From positions 62,001 to 126,000 of the forward strand of contig NZ_JAJIUJ010000037.1 of the NCBI RefSeq assembly GCF_020880415.1: DNA of 64,000 nt, read 5' to 3'. A program made the translations under genes and the position numbers. The notes under the pieces were generated by a model that saw only the letters and a list, made by a program, of their open reading frames with translations, had not been told where the DNA came from and did not search any database. Positions 49,094 to 59,746 of this stretch are shown piece after piece (position 1 is the first letter of the stretch; each line of letters opens with the position of its first letter). The stretch is from Xanthomonas euvesicatoria pv. euvesicatoria. Lineage in GTDB: Bacteria > Pseudomonadota > Gammaproteobacteria > Xanthomonadales > Xanthomonadaceae.

Positions 49094-50561
49094 ACTGCGG
49101 CGTACCGGTCAGCACGCCGTGGAATTTCTCCAGCGGCTCGCTCAGTTGAAGACCGCTGCTGCCGATGCGCAATTCGCGAATCGCATCTTCGTGCGCGCCA
49201 CTGCGATTCTTGATCACCGACAACGCCTTGCGGATGCGTCCTTTCGCCTCGAAAAAGCGCAGCAAGACGACGGTGTCGGCCATGTAGGAGACATTGAGGG
49301 TGCTACTGGTCGCCATGCTGCCGACCAGCCCCTGCTGCGGGTTGATCAGGAACGTGGTCACCCCGCTCTGGTTGAGATACGACAACAGCTCGTGCATCTG
49401 CAACATCAGCTGCTTTTCCTGCGGCATCGACGCCAGATACCCGTTGAGGCTGTCGATCACCAGAATGCGGCACGCGCGCTCCTCCACGCTGCCACGCACC
49501 GTCCAGGCGAATTCGCCCGGCGTGACTTCGGCCGGATCCATCTGATGCAGCTCCAGCAGACCCGCGTCCATATATTTGCGCAGATCCATGCTCAGGCCTT
49601 CGGCACGCTTCAACAAGGTGCCGGTGCGCTCGTCGAACTCCAGCACGCAGCAATGCTCGCCGCGCTCGCACGCGGCAACCACGAACTGCAGGGCCAGATT
49701 GGTCTTGCCCGAGCCGGCTGGCCCGGTCAGCAGCGTGCTGGTCCCGCGCAACGGGCCGCCGTGCAGCAATGCATCGATGCGCTCCACGCCGCTTGGTACC
49801 GGTTCGCCGATAAATGGCCGGTGGTGGTCGGAGGCGATCAAACGTGGATAGATACGCATGCCGCCGGTGACGATGGCCAGGTCGTGATAGCCGGCGATGA
49901 AATCCACGCCACGCAATTTCTGCACCTGCATGCGGCGCCGCGCCGCACCGAACTCCAGCGTCGTGCGCTCGAGCGAAATCACCCCGTGGCACAGGCTGTG
50001 CAAATGCGCGTCCCGCTCGCCGTTTTCGCCGGTGAGATCGTCCACCAGAAACACCGTGATGTTGCGCGGCGCGAAATACTGCTTGAGCGCCAGCACCTGG
50101 CGCCGATAACGCAGCGAATCCTGCGCGAGCAGGCGCAACTCGGACAACGAATCGAACACCACCCGCGTCGGCTTCACCCGGTCCACTTCGGCCTGGATGA
50201 GCTTGATGGTGCCATCGAGCTCCATCTCCCACGGATGCAGGATGGATTGCTGCCGCCCTTCGCCCAGGAAGGCCTCTGCTGATGCCAGCTCAAAGATATG
50301 CAGGGACTCCAACGACCAATGGTGCGAAGCAGCCACTTCAGTGAGCTCGTCGATGGTTTCCGACAAGGTCACATACAGGCAACTCTCGCCCTTGGCCGCA
50401 GCATCCAGCAGGAACTGCAGTGCAAGCGTCGTTTTGCCCGCACCAGGCTGGCCTTCAAGCAGGTACAAACGGTTGGCGGGCAGCCCACCTCGTAAGATAG
50501 TGTCGAGCCCGGTGCTGCCAGTGGTGATGCGGTTTGCGATCATCGGCGTCACGTTCTTCAT
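49044..50561 (-). CDS. KaiC-like double RecA-domain ATPase
   Basis: A 505-residue protein with two KaiC/RecA domains. Domain 1: P-loop EGQPGAGKTTLALQF (residues 37-44 core), RVVFDSLSELRLLAQDSLRY; domain 2: LTGPAGSGKTNLALQF and ILVIDSLNGYLASMPQEKQ. This is the KaiC-like, non-cyanobacterial type paired with histidine kinases; no KaiA or KaiB is present in the window. It precedes and overlaps the hybrid kinase gene, so the ATPase and kinase likely act together. It has a divergent promoter region with the response regulator gene. Confidence 0.92.
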   Translation of the reverse strand: MKNVTPMIANRITTGSTGLDTILRGGLPANRLYLLEGQPGAGKTTLALQFLLDAAAKGESCLYVTLSETIDELTEVAASHHWSLESLHIFELASAEAFLGEGRQQSILHPWEMELDGTIKLIQAEVDRVKPTRVVFDSLSELRLLAQDSLRYRRQVLALKQYFAPRNITVFLVDDLTGENGERDAHLHSLCHGVISLERTTLEFGAARRRMQVQKLRGVDFIAGYHDLAIVTGGMRIYPRLIASDHHRPFIGEPVPSGVERIDALLHGGPLRGTSTLLTGPAGSGKTNLALQFVVAACERGEHCCVLEFDERTGTLLKRAEGLSMDLRKYMDAGLLELHQMDPAEVTPGEFAWTVRGSVEERACRILVIDSLNGYLASMPQEKQLMLQMHELLSYLNQSGVTTFLINPQQGLVGSMATSSTLNVSYMADTVVLLRFFEAKGRIRKALSVIKNRSGAHEDAIRELRIGSSGLQLSEPLEKFHGVLTGTPQFVGDDGPLLDRPLEYL

Positions 50562-50827
50562 AGAGCTGAATTTAACACGTGCGCGTTATTGGCCGGTGGG
50601 CGCGACTGAACTGATCAGCTTGCTTTGCTTAACGCGATTCACGGCATCGCTGCTGCAGGTATCGCAGATCAGCAGAATTGCGCTGTTTTTCGATCATCCG
50701 ACTGGTGGCGCATGGCGTTGGCAACAGCGGTGAAGCATTGTGTTGCAGCATCGCACGCCGCCGTCACGCAGGCGCGCCTAACGTGGATCTCGAAGCATCG
50801 CAGCATTGCGATCGCTCGAGGACCGCA

Positions 50828-51202
50828 GTGGCTCACGCATTACCCAACGCACGCATCCTGTTGGTCGAAGACGACGATGCAATCCGCGAGATGGCTGCAG
50901 ACATTCTTGGCGACGAGGGCTACCACGTGGTGGCGTCTGCAGACGCCGAACACGCGCTGACGCAACTGACCAGGGCATGCCCGTTCGATCTGCTGCTGTC
51001 GGACATCTGCCTGCCCGGCATGAACGGGCGCGACCTTGCCGATCAGGCGCGCATGCTCTACCCCGCAATGCCCATCGTCTTCATGACTGGCTACGCAGGC
51101 GAAATCGCCAAACGTGCCGACTTTCTGGATACCGGCATGCGTCTTTTGACCAAGCCATTTTCCTTGCGCGATCTGCTGGGCATCGTACAGACGGCGCTCT
51201 AG
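50828..51202 (+). CDS. single-domain response regulator
   Basis: A 124-residue receiver-only protein: ILLVEDDDAIREMAADILGD, phospho-Asp59 in LLLSDICLPGMNGRDLADQA, FMTGYAGEIAKR and the conserved Lys in LLTKPFSLRDLL. The start is GTG with GAGGA five bases upstream; an ATG-started frame from 50678 adds 50 non-family residues. It sits between two hybrid kinases and could be a phosphorelay shuttle for either. Confidence 0.9.
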   Translation: MAHALPNARILLVEDDDAIREMAADILGDEGYHVVASADAEHALTQLTRACPFDLLLSDICLPGMNGRDLADQARMLYPAMPIVFMTGYAGEIAKRADFLDTGMRLLTKPFSLRDLLGIVQTAL

Positions 51203-51316
51203 GCAGGCCCAACCGCGTGCGCCCGCTGCGTCTTTGCGCCACGTTCGCTGCGATACGCATGTCTCAGGCGATCGATGCCGGTGCAACGAGCGGCTCGCAG
51301 CAGCACCGGCACCTGA

Positions 51317-54172
51317 TTAGCGCGCGCGACGCTCCAGCAACTGCGCCACCCGCCGCTCCAGCTCGATGGCCTGGAATGGTTTGGTCAACACTTCCATGCC
51401 ATCGTCGAGCTGGCCCGCGCCCACCGCGGCGCTGGCCGCATAGCCGGTGACGAACAGCACCGGCAGTGCAGGACGCGATTGCCGCCCGGCGTCGGCAACC
51501 TGTCGCCCATTGAGGCCGCCGGTCAGGCCGACGTCGGTCACCAGCACATCGATGTGCTCTTGCGAGCGCAAGCGCTCCACCGCCGCACTGCCCTCGGCGG
51601 TTTCGATCACGCGGTAGCCGGCTTCGGTGAGTACTTCGGAGATCAAGACACGAATCGCGGTTTCGTCCTCCACCAGCAACACGGTGCGACTGTGCGCAGC
51701 ATTGCGCTGCAGCGGCGCATCAGCAGGTGCCACGTCGTCTTGCGCCAGCACGCCGGTGAAGCGCGGCAGGTACAAGGCCATGGTGGTGCCCACGCCCACT
51801 TCCGAATCGATGCGCACATGCCCGCCGGACTGTCGAGTGAACCCATAGATCATCGACAGGCCCAACCCGGTGCCCTGGCCGATGGGCTTGGTGGTGAAAA
51901 ACGGTTCGAACACCTTGGCCATGACCTCGGCCGTCATGCCGGTACCGGTGTCCTGCACACTCAGGCACACGTAATCGCCAGGCGGCAGCTCCAGCTGCTG
52001 GGCGGCAGCGGCATCCAGCGCGCGGTTGTGCAGGCTGATGGTGAGCTGCCCACCATCGGGCATGGCATCGCGCGCGTTGATGCAGAGATTGAGCAGCGCG
52101 TTTTCCAGCTGCGGCGCGTCCACCAGCACCTGCCACGCTTGGTCTGCCGGACGCAGCTGCAGCGCGATCGACGGCCCCAGCGTGCGCGCAATGATGTCGT
52201 GCATGCCACGCACCAGCTCCTCCACATCCAGCGCGGTGGGCGCCAGCGTCTGCCGGCGCGAAAACGCCAGCAACCGCTGGGTCAAGGCAGTGGCGCGCGC
52301 CGCGCTGGATTGCGCCATTTCCACATAGCGCTCCAGCCGGTCGTACTTGCCCTGTTCGATGCGCGTCTGCAGCAACTCCAGGCCGACACTGATGGCAGTG
52401 AGCAGATTGTTGAAGTCGTGCGCCAGCCCGCCGGTCAGCTGCCCCACCGCTTCCATCTTCTGGCTCTGACGCAGCTTCTCTTCGGCAAGCAACAACGCCG
52501 CGCTGCGTTCGCGCACGCGCTCTTCCAGCGTCTCGGTCAGTTGCCGCAGCTGCTCTTCGGCCACGCGTTTGTCGGTGATGTCGGCAGAGGTGCCGAACCA
52601 TTCGGCGATCTGTTCGCGCTCATCCAGCAACGGAATCGCGCGCATCAAGGTCCAGCCCACCTGCCCATCCGTGCCGAGCACCCGGTATTCCACATCCACA
52701 CCAGACTTGGTGGCAGTCGCCTGCGCAAGCGCTTGCGCCAATCGCGCGCGGTCGTCCGGGTGCACCATCGCCTGCCAGTCGGGCGTGGCCGACACCGCAT
52801 CGCTCAGCACACCGTCGCCGACCAATTGGCGCCATTCGCGCCAGTGGGCACTGGCGGAAAAAATCGATTGCGATGACGCGCGTACCAGTGCGTCCAGGCG
52901 CCGCTCGCTCTTTTGCAGCGCTTCGCTGGCCAGCCGCTCGGCGGTGCGGTCGCGCAACACCTTGACGAACCCGATCGCCTCGCCGGTTTCTTCGCGCAAC
53001 ACCATCAGCGAGCCATTGGCCCAGAACCGCTCGCCGGATTTGCGCACGTGCCAGCGCTCGTCCATGCCGCTGCCGCTTTCCAGCGCGGCAGCGGCCTCGA
53101 TCAGCATCTGCCGCTGCTCGACGTCTTCCGGCGTAAAGGTGCGCTGCAGCGTTTGCCCGAGCATCTCGACCTCGCTCCAGCCCAGAATGCGCCGCGCACC
53201 CTCGTTCCACGACGTCACCCGCCCGTGCATATCGGTGGCGATGATGGCGTAGTCCATCACGCTGTCCAGGATTTGACGGTTGCGCACTTCGGCCTCGCGC
53301 ACCGCGCGCTCCAGGCTGATGCGGTCAGTGATATCGAGGCCCTGCACGAAGATGCCGGAGATGGTGCCATCGGCGCCTGCGATCGGCTGATAGACCAGAT
53401 CCAGCAAGCGTCGCTCGGCGGGACCACCGGGCACCGCCTGCACGTTGTACGGCAGCGCATTGGCCGAAAACGCGCGCCCGGACCGGTACACCTCGTCCAG
53501 GCGACGCACATGTCCCTGTTCCACCGCATCCGGCAGCGCCTCGGCCAACGGCCGCCCGATCACATCGCGGTGGCCGATCAGGCGCGAATAACACGGGTTG
53601 GCGAACTCCACCCGGTGCTGCGGCCCGCTCAGGAACGCCATGAACATCGGCGCCTGCTCGAACAAGCGGATCAGGCGCTCGTGTTCGTCGGCCAGCCGCG
53701 CCTGCGCCAGCTTGCGCGCGGTGACTTCATTGGTGACGCAGAACGCGCCGCCCACCCGGCCATCGTCCAGATAGATCGGAGAGAACGAGAACGTCCACCA
53801 GGTCTGCTCCGGCACGCCGTAGCGGTTCATGCCGATCGGCACTTCCTCAAAGCGCGATGCCTGCCCTGCGAACGCCGCTTCAATCGGCTCGCGCACCGCC
53901 TCCCAGGCATCGGCCCACAACACGCGCAGCGGCGCGCCCAGCGCCTGCGCCTGGCGCGGCCCCAGGATCGGCGTGTAGGCGTCGTTGTAGAAAAAGGTCA
54001 GCGCATCGCCCCACACCACATACATGCTTTCGGGCGAACCCAGCATCAGATCGACCGCATTGCGCAACGGCGATGGCCACTGAGCGGCGGGTCCCAGCGG
54101 GCTCGCCGCCCAGTCGTGGCTGCGTACCGCCTGCGCCATGACGCTGTTGCCGTGCGGAAATCCCGCATTCAT
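51317..54172 (-). CDS. large hybrid histidine kinase with multiple PAS domains
   Basis: A 951-residue soluble kinase from MNAGFPHGNSVMAQAVRSHD. N-terminal PAS-like domain (about 30-150, WAASPLGPAAQWPSPLRNAV type), then PAS domains around 165-285, 295-410 and 425-535, coiled linker, HisKA with His585 in GQLTGGLAHDFNNLLTAI, HATPase (LNLCINARDAMPDGG, GTGLGLSMIYGF) and a C-terminal receiver (LLVEDETAIRVLISEV, VLVTDVGLTGG, LTKPF). Convergent with the response regulator. An upstream extension of 140 residues is low complexity and not part of the protein. Confidence 0.9.
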   Translation of the reverse strand: MNAGFPHGNSVMAQAVRSHDWAASPLGPAAQWPSPLRNAVDLMLGSPESMYVVWGDALTFFYNDAYTPILGPRQAQALGAPLRVLWADAWEAVREPIEAAFAGQASRFEEVPIGMNRYGVPEQTWWTFSFSPIYLDDGRVGGAFCVTNEVTARKLAQARLADEHERLIRLFEQAPMFMAFLSGPQHRVEFANPCYSRLIGHRDVIGRPLAEALPDAVEQGHVRRLDEVYRSGRAFSANALPYNVQAVPGGPAERRLLDLVYQPIAGADGTISGIFVQGLDITDRISLERAVREAEVRNRQILDSVMDYAIIATDMHGRVTSWNEGARRILGWSEVEMLGQTLQRTFTPEDVEQRQMLIEAAAALESGSGMDERWHVRKSGERFWANGSLMVLREETGEAIGFVKVLRDRTAERLASEALQKSERRLDALVRASSQSIFSASAHWREWRQLVGDGVLSDAVSATPDWQAMVHPDDRARLAQALAQATATKSGVDVEYRVLGTDGQVGWTLMRAIPLLDEREQIAEWFGTSADITDKRVAEEQLRQLTETLEERVRERSAALLLAEEKLRQSQKMEAVGQLTGGLAHDFNNLLTAISVGLELLQTRIEQGKYDRLERYVEMAQSSAARATALTQRLLAFSRRQTLAPTALDVEELVRGMHDIIARTLGPSIALQLRPADQAWQVLVDAPQLENALLNLCINARDAMPDGGQLTISLHNRALDAAAAQQLELPPGDYVCLSVQDTGTGMTAEVMAKVFEPFFTTKPIGQGTGLGLSMIYGFTRQSGGHVRIDSEVGVGTTMALYLPRFTGVLAQDDVAPADAPLQRNAAHSRTVLLVEDETAIRVLISEVLTEAGYRVIETAEGSAAVERLRSQEHIDVLVTDVGLTGGLNGRQVADAGRQSRPALPVLFVTGYAASAAVGAGQLDDGMEVLTKPFQAIELERRVAQLLERRAR

Positions 54173-54645
54173 AGAGGGCGTACCTGCATTGTGTCCACAC
54201 GCAGGTCGCCGCTCCAGCACGCAACGTGCACGACCGCGAGGTCGCCTGCTGCGAGCTTCTCCATCATCCATCCGTACATCATGTCCAACCGTTGAAAAGA
54301 CCAGGTCGCCGCAGGCGCATGACGCGTCGGCAAGACCGAGCCGCGCGCTCGCGCCCATCATCTGGCCTATGGCTGGTGGCGTCCAGCCACGCCCGCAGGC
54401 GATGGCTGAACCAGGCAGCTTGCGCTCCTGCGTCTGCGGCAGCGCGCAGCCTGCGCCACGGCCGGTACAGCCGTCGGCCCGCGCACATGGGGCCGTGCCG
54501 TCTTCGGGCCGCGCAGCGACGCGATATCGCCCCGGCAGCCAAGCCGCCGGGCGTGCACGCGGTGCCACGCGGCAACGAGCGCCATGCCGCACTGCAGGAG
54601 ACGTACCATTGCCCGATAGCCACAGGACAACGCACGGTCTTACAG

Positions 54646-55110
54646 ATGCTTGATCAGAATGAACTCATCCATCCGCAGGCTGCTATCGCGCCGGGGTATC
54701 TGGCCAACCATGCAGCGCGGGTCTTCAACCGCCTGGTCGACGCCGAACTGCGGCCGCACGGCGTGTCGCTGGCGCTGATCGGCCCGATCATGCTGCTGTC
54801 CTGGAAAGGCCCGATGCTGCAGCGTGACCTGGTCATCGCATCGGCCGTGAAGCAGCCGGCCATGGTGGCACTGCTGGACAAGCTGGAGGGACTGAAGCTC
54901 ATCAAGCGCACCCCGACCCCGCAGGATCGCCGTGCCGCGCTGGTGGCGCTCACCGCGCGCGGGCGCAAGATGGCCGAACTCGGTGGGCGTGCGCTGCTGG
55001 ATATGAACGCAGTGGCGCTGGAAGGCTTTTCCGCCGACGAGGTGCAGCAGACCGTCGCGTTGATGCACCGGCTGATCGCGAACATGGAGCGTTACGGCCA
55101 GGGCGTGTAA
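54646..55110 (+). CDS. MarR-family transcriptional regulator
   Basis: A 154-residue winged-helix regulator. The dimerisation helix is NHAARVFNRLVDAELRPHG, and the DNA-binding part includes LVIASAVKQPAMVALLDKLE and LIKRTPTPQDRRAALVALTA with the conserved DxR wing. Start MLDQNELIHPQ. Directly upstream of an FAD monooxygenase on the same strand, with a palindrome between them, as expected for a MarR protein controlling a detoxification enzyme. Confidence 0.92.
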   Translation: MLDQNELIHPQAAIAPGYLANHAARVFNRLVDAELRPHGVSLALIGPIMLLSWKGPMLQRDLVIASAVKQPAMVALLDKLEGLKLIKRTPTPQDRRAALVALTARGRKMAELGGRALLDMNAVALEGFSADEVQQTVALMHRLIANMERYGQGV

Positions 55111-55126
55111 TATCACTCCTGATATT
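55109..55126. promoter_or_regulatory. palindromic candidate MarR operator
   Basis: AATATCA-CTCC-TGATATT, a perfect 7-bp inverted repeat with a 4-base spacer. It begins inside the marR stop codon and ends 20 bp before the monooxygenase ATG at 55146. Size and AT-rich arms are typical of MarR sites. It could also affect translation as a weak hairpin. Confidence 0.65.
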
Positions 55127-55145
55127 TCCTGCCAGGATGACAGCA

Positions 55146-56336
55146 ATGCCGCGTCGTATCCTCATCACCGGCGCCAGCATCGCCGGCAACACTGCCGCCT
55201 GGACACTCGCCCATCGCGGCTTCGATGTGACCGTGGTGGAACGCGCCACCCGGTTTCGCGATGGCGGCCAGAACATCGACGTACGTGGTGTCGGCCGTGA
55301 GGTGCTGCAACGCATGGGCCTGGAACAGGCCGCGCTGGCCCAGGGAACCGGCGAAGAAGGCACCGCCTGGATCGACGCGCACGGCCAGGCCGTCGCCACC
55401 TTCAAGACCGAAGACATCGATGGCGATGGCCCGACCGCCGAACTGGAGATCTTGCGCGGCGATCTGGCCCGCCTGCTCTACGATGCCGCGCGCGGCCATG
55501 TGACGTACCGCTTCGGCGACCGCATCGCCAGCATCGAAGACGCTGCCGGCAGCGATGCCGCAACCGTCACCTTCGAAAGCGGTTGCAGCGAACGCTTCGA
55601 CGCGGTGATCGTCGCCGAAGGCGTGGGCTCTTCGACGCGCGAACAGGTCTTCCCGGGAGAAAACGATCCGCGCTGGATGGATCTGACCATCGCCTACTTC
55701 ACCATCCCGCGCAGCGCCGACGACGACCCGCTGTGGCGCTGGTACCACACCACCGGCGGGCGCAGCATCTCGTTGCGACCCGACCGGCACGGCACCACGC
55801 GCGCCATGCTCTCGCTGCAGAAACCGCCCGAAGGCGAACAAGACTGGGACATCGACGCCCAGAAGGCCTACCTGCACGAGGGCTTTGCCGACGCCGGGTG
55901 GCAGGCGGCGCGCGTGCTCGATGGCATGCATGGCACCGACGACTTCTACTTCGATGCCCTGCGCCAGGTGCGCATGCAGCGTTGGCATAGCGGTCGCACC
56001 GTGCTTACCGGCGATGCGGCCTGGTGCGCCACGCCACTGGCCGGGATCGGCGCCACCCTGGCAGTGACCGGCGCGTATGTTCTGGCCAACGAAATCGCCC
56101 AGGCCGCCACGCTGGACGCGGCCTTCGCTGCCTACGCCACCGCCATGCGCCCGATGGTCGAGCAGGCCCAGGGCGTGCCGAAGATCGGCCCACGCCTGAT
56201 GAACCCGCATAGCCGGCTCGGCATCCACCTGCTGCATGGCGCACTCAAACTCGCCAGCCAGCCAAGCGTGCAGAACCTCGCTGCAAAGTGGATGACGCCG
56301 GCGATCAAGGCGCCGGATCTCTCGCGTTATCCCTAA
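55146..56336 (+). CDS. FAD-dependent aromatic-type monooxygenase
   Basis: A 396-residue flavoprotein monooxygenase. The FAD fingerprint is RILITGASIAGNTAAWTLAH with Glu in VTVVERATRF (GxSxxG rather than GxGxxG), the middle motif VIVAEGVGSSTREQ, and the GD motif VLTGDAAWCATPLAGIG. ATG at 55146 is preferred because AGGA lies eight bases upstream; ATG 55137 is the alternative. Related enzymes hydroxylate aromatics or inactivate antibiotics such as tetracyclines; the substrate is not known. Coupled with the MarR gene. Confidence 0.9.
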   Translation: MPRRILITGASIAGNTAAWTLAHRGFDVTVVERATRFRDGGQNIDVRGVGREVLQRMGLEQAALAQGTGEEGTAWIDAHGQAVATFKTEDIDGDGPTAELEILRGDLARLLYDAARGHVTYRFGDRIASIEDAAGSDAATVTFESGCSERFDAVIVAEGVGSSTREQVFPGENDPRWMDLTIAYFTIPRSADDDPLWRWYHTTGGRSISLRPDRHGTTRAMLSLQKPPEGEQDWDIDAQKAYLHEGFADAGWQAARVLDGMHGTDDFYFDALRQVRMQRWHSGRTVLTGDAAWCATPLAGIGATLAVTGAYVLANEIAQAATLDAAFAAYATAMRPMVEQAQGVPKIGPRLMNPHSRLGIHLLHGALKLASQPSVQNLAAKWMTPAIKAPDLSRYP

Positions 56337-56605
56337 GCGCCGTTGCAGGCGCCGGTAAGCCGCCGGCGGCAGCGTTGCAGGCAGGAACGACGAGTGTCTC
56401 GGCGCATTGAGCAGCCCCACCAGCACCTGAACCGGCAGACGCAACGTCTTCAGTTCCACTGCTAGAGGTCGCTAACGAACACGTCGAGACACCACTTGAG
56501 CGGCAGCCGTTGCGCTGGCTCTTGCGCTGTCGCGTGCGTATTCGTCTCCCTGCCGTTGCCGGGACTCCCCCGCTCTTCCGCCAGTCGGAACACCGATCGA
56601 ACCCT

Positions 56606-58717
56606 ATGCATTTCTTCCCGAATCTGCGCATTGGACAGCGCCTGGCCCTGGGCTTTCTCGCGATCATCGTCTTGATGGTGATCCTGACCGTGGTGGGCAT
56701 CCAACGCGTTCGCAGCATCGACCAGCAACTCACCGCCATCAATGAGGTCAACAGCGTCAAGCAACGCTACGCGATCAATTTCCGTGGCAGCGTCCACGAC
56801 CGCGCAATTGCTCTGCGCGACGTCGTACTCATGGACGACCCCGCAGAGCGCCACGCCGCCGAACAATCGATCGACAAGCTCGCTGCCGATTACGCACGCG
56901 CTGCGCAACCGCTCGACGACATGATCGCCAGCTCGACCGATGCAAAAGAGAAAGACATTCTCCGGCAGATCAAATCCGTCGAGCAGCGCACCCTGCCGCT
57001 GATCGCGCAAGTGCGCGCGTTCCGCGATGCGGCCGACAAGGCGCAGGCAGAACAGCACCTGCTGCAGCAAGCGCGCCCGGCCTTCATTGCCTGGCTGGCC
57101 AGCATCAACGCCTTCATCGACCTGCAGGAAGCCAAGAACCGCCAAGCCGCCAGGCAGGCCGTTGCCACCGCGCGCGGCTTTGCGATGCTGATGGTGATGT
57201 CCACCGTCGTCGCCCTGCTGTTGGGCGCCACCATCGCGTTCCTGCTCACGCGCAGTGTGGTGCTGCCGCTGCGCCAGTCGCTGCGCCTGGCCCAGCGCAT
57301 CAACGACGGCGATCTGCGCAGCCAGGACGCAGCGACCGGCAACGACGAATCCGGGCAACTGCTGCGCGCCATGCAGCAGATGCAGCGACGCCTGCAGGAG
57401 GTGATCTGGGCGCAACGCAGCATGGCTGCGCGCCACGACGCCGGCGAAATCAGCTACCGCACCGACCCACAGGGTTTTCCCGGCGAATATGGCGACATGG
57501 TGCAAGACACCAACGCACTCGTACACGCCCACGTGCAGACCCAATTGCGCATGACCCAGGTCATGGGCAGCTACGCCATTGGCGATCTCACCCAGGACAT
57601 CGAGCAGTACCCGGGCGAAAAATCCGCCATCACCGCCACCATGCAGCAGGTTAAGCGCAACCTGCAGGCCATCAACGCGCAGATCCAGGAACTGACCCAG
57701 GCCGCCTGCGCAGGCGACTTTGCACTCCGCGGCAAGGCGGAAACGTTCGAGCACGATTTTCGCCTGATGGTGGAAAACCTCAACACCATGATGGCCACCT
57801 CCGATACCAACCTGGCCAGCTTCTCCGGGCTGCTGCGCGCGATCGCCGATGGCGACCTCACCGTGCGCATGTCCGGCAACTTCCACGGCGTGGTCGCCTC
57901 CATGCGTGACGATGCCAACAGCACCGTGCACCGCCTCACCGACATCGTCACCCGCATCCAGACAACCTCCAACAGCATCAGCTTCGCCGCAGAAGATATC
58001 GCCAGCGGCAATCAGCAGCTGGCGCAGCGCAGCGAACAACAGGCCGCCAGCCTCGAAGAAACCGCTGCATCGATGGAAGAGCTGACCTCCACCGTCAAGC
58101 AGAATGCCGAACATGCCACCCGCGCCAACCAGCTCGCACGCGGCGCCGCCGCCATCGCCTCGGAAGGCCGCGACGTGGTCGGCCAGGTGATCGAACAGAT
58201 GTCCGGCATCGAAGCCTCGTCCAGACGTATCGCCGACATCATTTCGGTCATCGACGGCATCGCCTTCCAGACCAATATCCTGGCCCTCAATGCCGCGGTG
58301 GAGGCCGCACGCGCCGGCGAACAGGGCCGCGGCTTCGCTGTTGTTGCATCGGAAGTGCGCACGCTCTCGCACCGTTCCTCGGATGCGGCAAAAGAAATCA
58401 AGCGGCTCATCGACGATTCCGTACAACGCGTCGCCGACGGCTCCACCCTCGTGCACACCGCCGGCACCACCATGGGCGAAATCGTCACCAGCGTCCAGCA
58501 CGTCACCGACATCATGGCCCATATCTCCGCCGCCTCGCAGGAACAAGCCGGCGGTATCGAACAGGTCAATCACACCATCGCGCAGATGGACGAGACCACC
58601 CAACACAATGTGCGCCTGGTCGAAGCCGCCAGCACCGCCGCGCATGCGTTGGAACAGCACTCCGCGCAACTCACCCGCGCAGTGGAAGTCTTCAAGGTCA
58701 ACGCAACGGTGCTGTGA
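56606..58717 (+). CDS. methyl-accepting chemotaxis protein
   Basis: A 703-residue chemoreceptor. TM1 at about 14-34, a four-helix-bundle periplasmic sensor ([20 protein letters not shown]), TM2 at about 190-212, HAMP with a second HAMP-like segment ([38 protein letters not shown]) and the signalling tip [19 protein letters not shown]. No C-terminal CheR/CheB-binding pentapeptide; it ends [10 protein letters not shown]. Ligand unknown. Start [13 protein letters not shown]; upstream frame is not family-like. Single gene. Confidence 0.94.
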   Translation: MHFFPNLRIGQRLALGFLAIIVLMVILTVVGIQRVRSIDQQLTAINEVNSVKQRYAINFRGSVHDRAIALRDVVLMDDPAERHAAEQSIDKLAADYARAAQPLDDMIASSTDAKEKDILRQIKSVEQRTLPLIAQVRAFRDAADKAQAEQHLLQQARPAFIAWLASINAFIDLQEAKNRQAARQAVATARGFAMLMVMSTVVALLLGATIAFLLTRSVVLPLRQSLRLAQRINDGDLRSQDAATGNDESGQLLRAMQQMQRRLQEVIWAQRSMAARHDAGEISYRTDPQGFPGEYGDMVQDTNALVHAHVQTQLRMTQVMGSYAIGDLTQDIEQYPGEKSAITATMQQVKRNLQAINAQIQELTQAACAGDFALRGKAETFEHDFRLMVENLNTMMATSDTNLASFSGLLRAIADGDLTVRMSGNFHGVVASMRDDANSTVHRLTDIVTRIQTTSNSISFAAEDIASGNQQLAQRSEQQAASLEETAASMEELTSTVKQNAEHATRANQLARGAAAIASEGRDVVGQVIEQMSGIEASSRRIADIISVIDGIAFQTNILALNAAVEAARAGEQGRGFAVVASEVRTLSHRSSDAAKEIKRLIDDSVQRVADGSTLVHTAGTTMGEIVTSVQHVTDIMAHISAASQEQAGGIEQVNHTIAQMDETTQHNVRLVEAASTAAHALEQHSAQLTRAVEVFKVNATVL

Positions 58718-58789
58718 GTCCGCGAGATAGCATTCGACGCACCAGCGACGGTCGCGGCGATCATCTGGGGCTCGACCTACCGCAAGCGC

Positions 58790-59395
58790 CTAACCGGCAG
58801 AAAACAGACCAACCTGTCGCGGCGGATAGATCAGATCGCGCCCAACCGGGCGCGCATCGGCATTCAACTGATGCGGCTGCACCGCGGTCTCGCCAAGAAT
58901 GTGCAGCACCTGCCACCTCCGGTGCAGCAACAGATCCGCAATAAGGCGGCGATGGCATTGCCACCAGAGTGCTTCGGCGCACATCAGCGCCGTACGCCGC
59001 TCACGTGCCATGGCGGTCGCCTGCTCCAGCCCGGCGCCGAAGTCGGCGCTGGTCATATGGTCGGCATAGCCCTGAAACGCCGCGTTGCGCCACGCGCCAT
59101 TGGGCGACCCGGGTTGCGCCTTGCGCCGTCCACCCAGCTCGGGCAGCCACAGATAGCGCACCGACGCCGCGTCCAGTGCATGCGCCATCGTGTCGCTGGC
59201 AAACCAAGGGTAGCGACGCGAGCCCGGAAAGCGCCGCACATCCACCACTGCCTTAATCCGATGCGCGCTCAACAACGCGACGAACGCCTCCCAGGTCCTG
59301 GTGGAATGACCGATTGTCCAGAGCATCCCGGCCGTATCGCCAGCGGCCTGCAGCCCAGGCGCGTCGGTGTTGATCAGGGGAGAGGTGTCATGCAT
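58790..59395 (-). CDS. DUF488 family protein
   Basis: A 201-residue protein of the DUF488 family: MLWTIGHSTRTWEAFVALLS, VVDVRRFPGSRRYPWFAS, YLWLPELGGRRK and LMCAEALWWQCHRRLIADLL are the conserved stretches, including the Cys/His-bearing CAE..CHR motif. Biochemical function is not established. Start MHDTSPLINTDAPG; an ATG further upstream (MSQIRVRAEV) is possible. Convergent with the chemoreceptor gene. Confidence 0.85.
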   Translation of the reverse strand: MHDTSPLINTDAPGLQAAGDTAGMLWTIGHSTRTWEAFVALLSAHRIKAVVDVRRFPGSRRYPWFASDTMAHALDAASVRYLWLPELGGRRKAQPGSPNGAWRNAAFQGYADHMTSADFGAGLEQATAMARERRTALMCAEALWWQCHRRLIADLLLHRRWQVLHILGETAVQPHQLNADARPVGRDLIYPPRQVGLFSAG

Positions 59396-59746
59396 CGCAG
59401 CAGCAGTTAGGCGGAGTGGCAATACAGCACTAGCACTGCCAGCGCCCACAGCAAGTGATGGGCACGCGACCTCTGCCCGCACGCGGATCTGGCTCATCGG
59501 CTTTTTAAGCGCGTGCAATTCCCGTAGCAAGGTGATGGCTGATCGCTCCAGATCGTCCTGAATGCGGTGGCAGCGGTGTGCCGGCAGCGCGACCATCTGC
59601 ACTACACGGTCGACCGCGTCGCTGAGCGATCAGCCCGATGACACATTGATCGTCAGGGGACCATCGCGCTGAGTGCGGGACAGAAGATGAGACGGGCGGT
59701 GTGCGTTGGGGAAGCGTCACGGCGCGGAGCGATTTGCAGCGACGTG
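59396..59746. other. gene-free stretch before the integrated element
   Basis: About 350 bp between the DUF488 start and the left direct repeat of the element. It should hold the DUF488 promoter. No coding feature recognised. Confidence 0.5.

Noticed and set aside
49044-50561. Complete cyanobacterial-type Kai clock
   Set aside because: Only a KaiC-like protein is present; no KaiA or KaiB gene is in the window.
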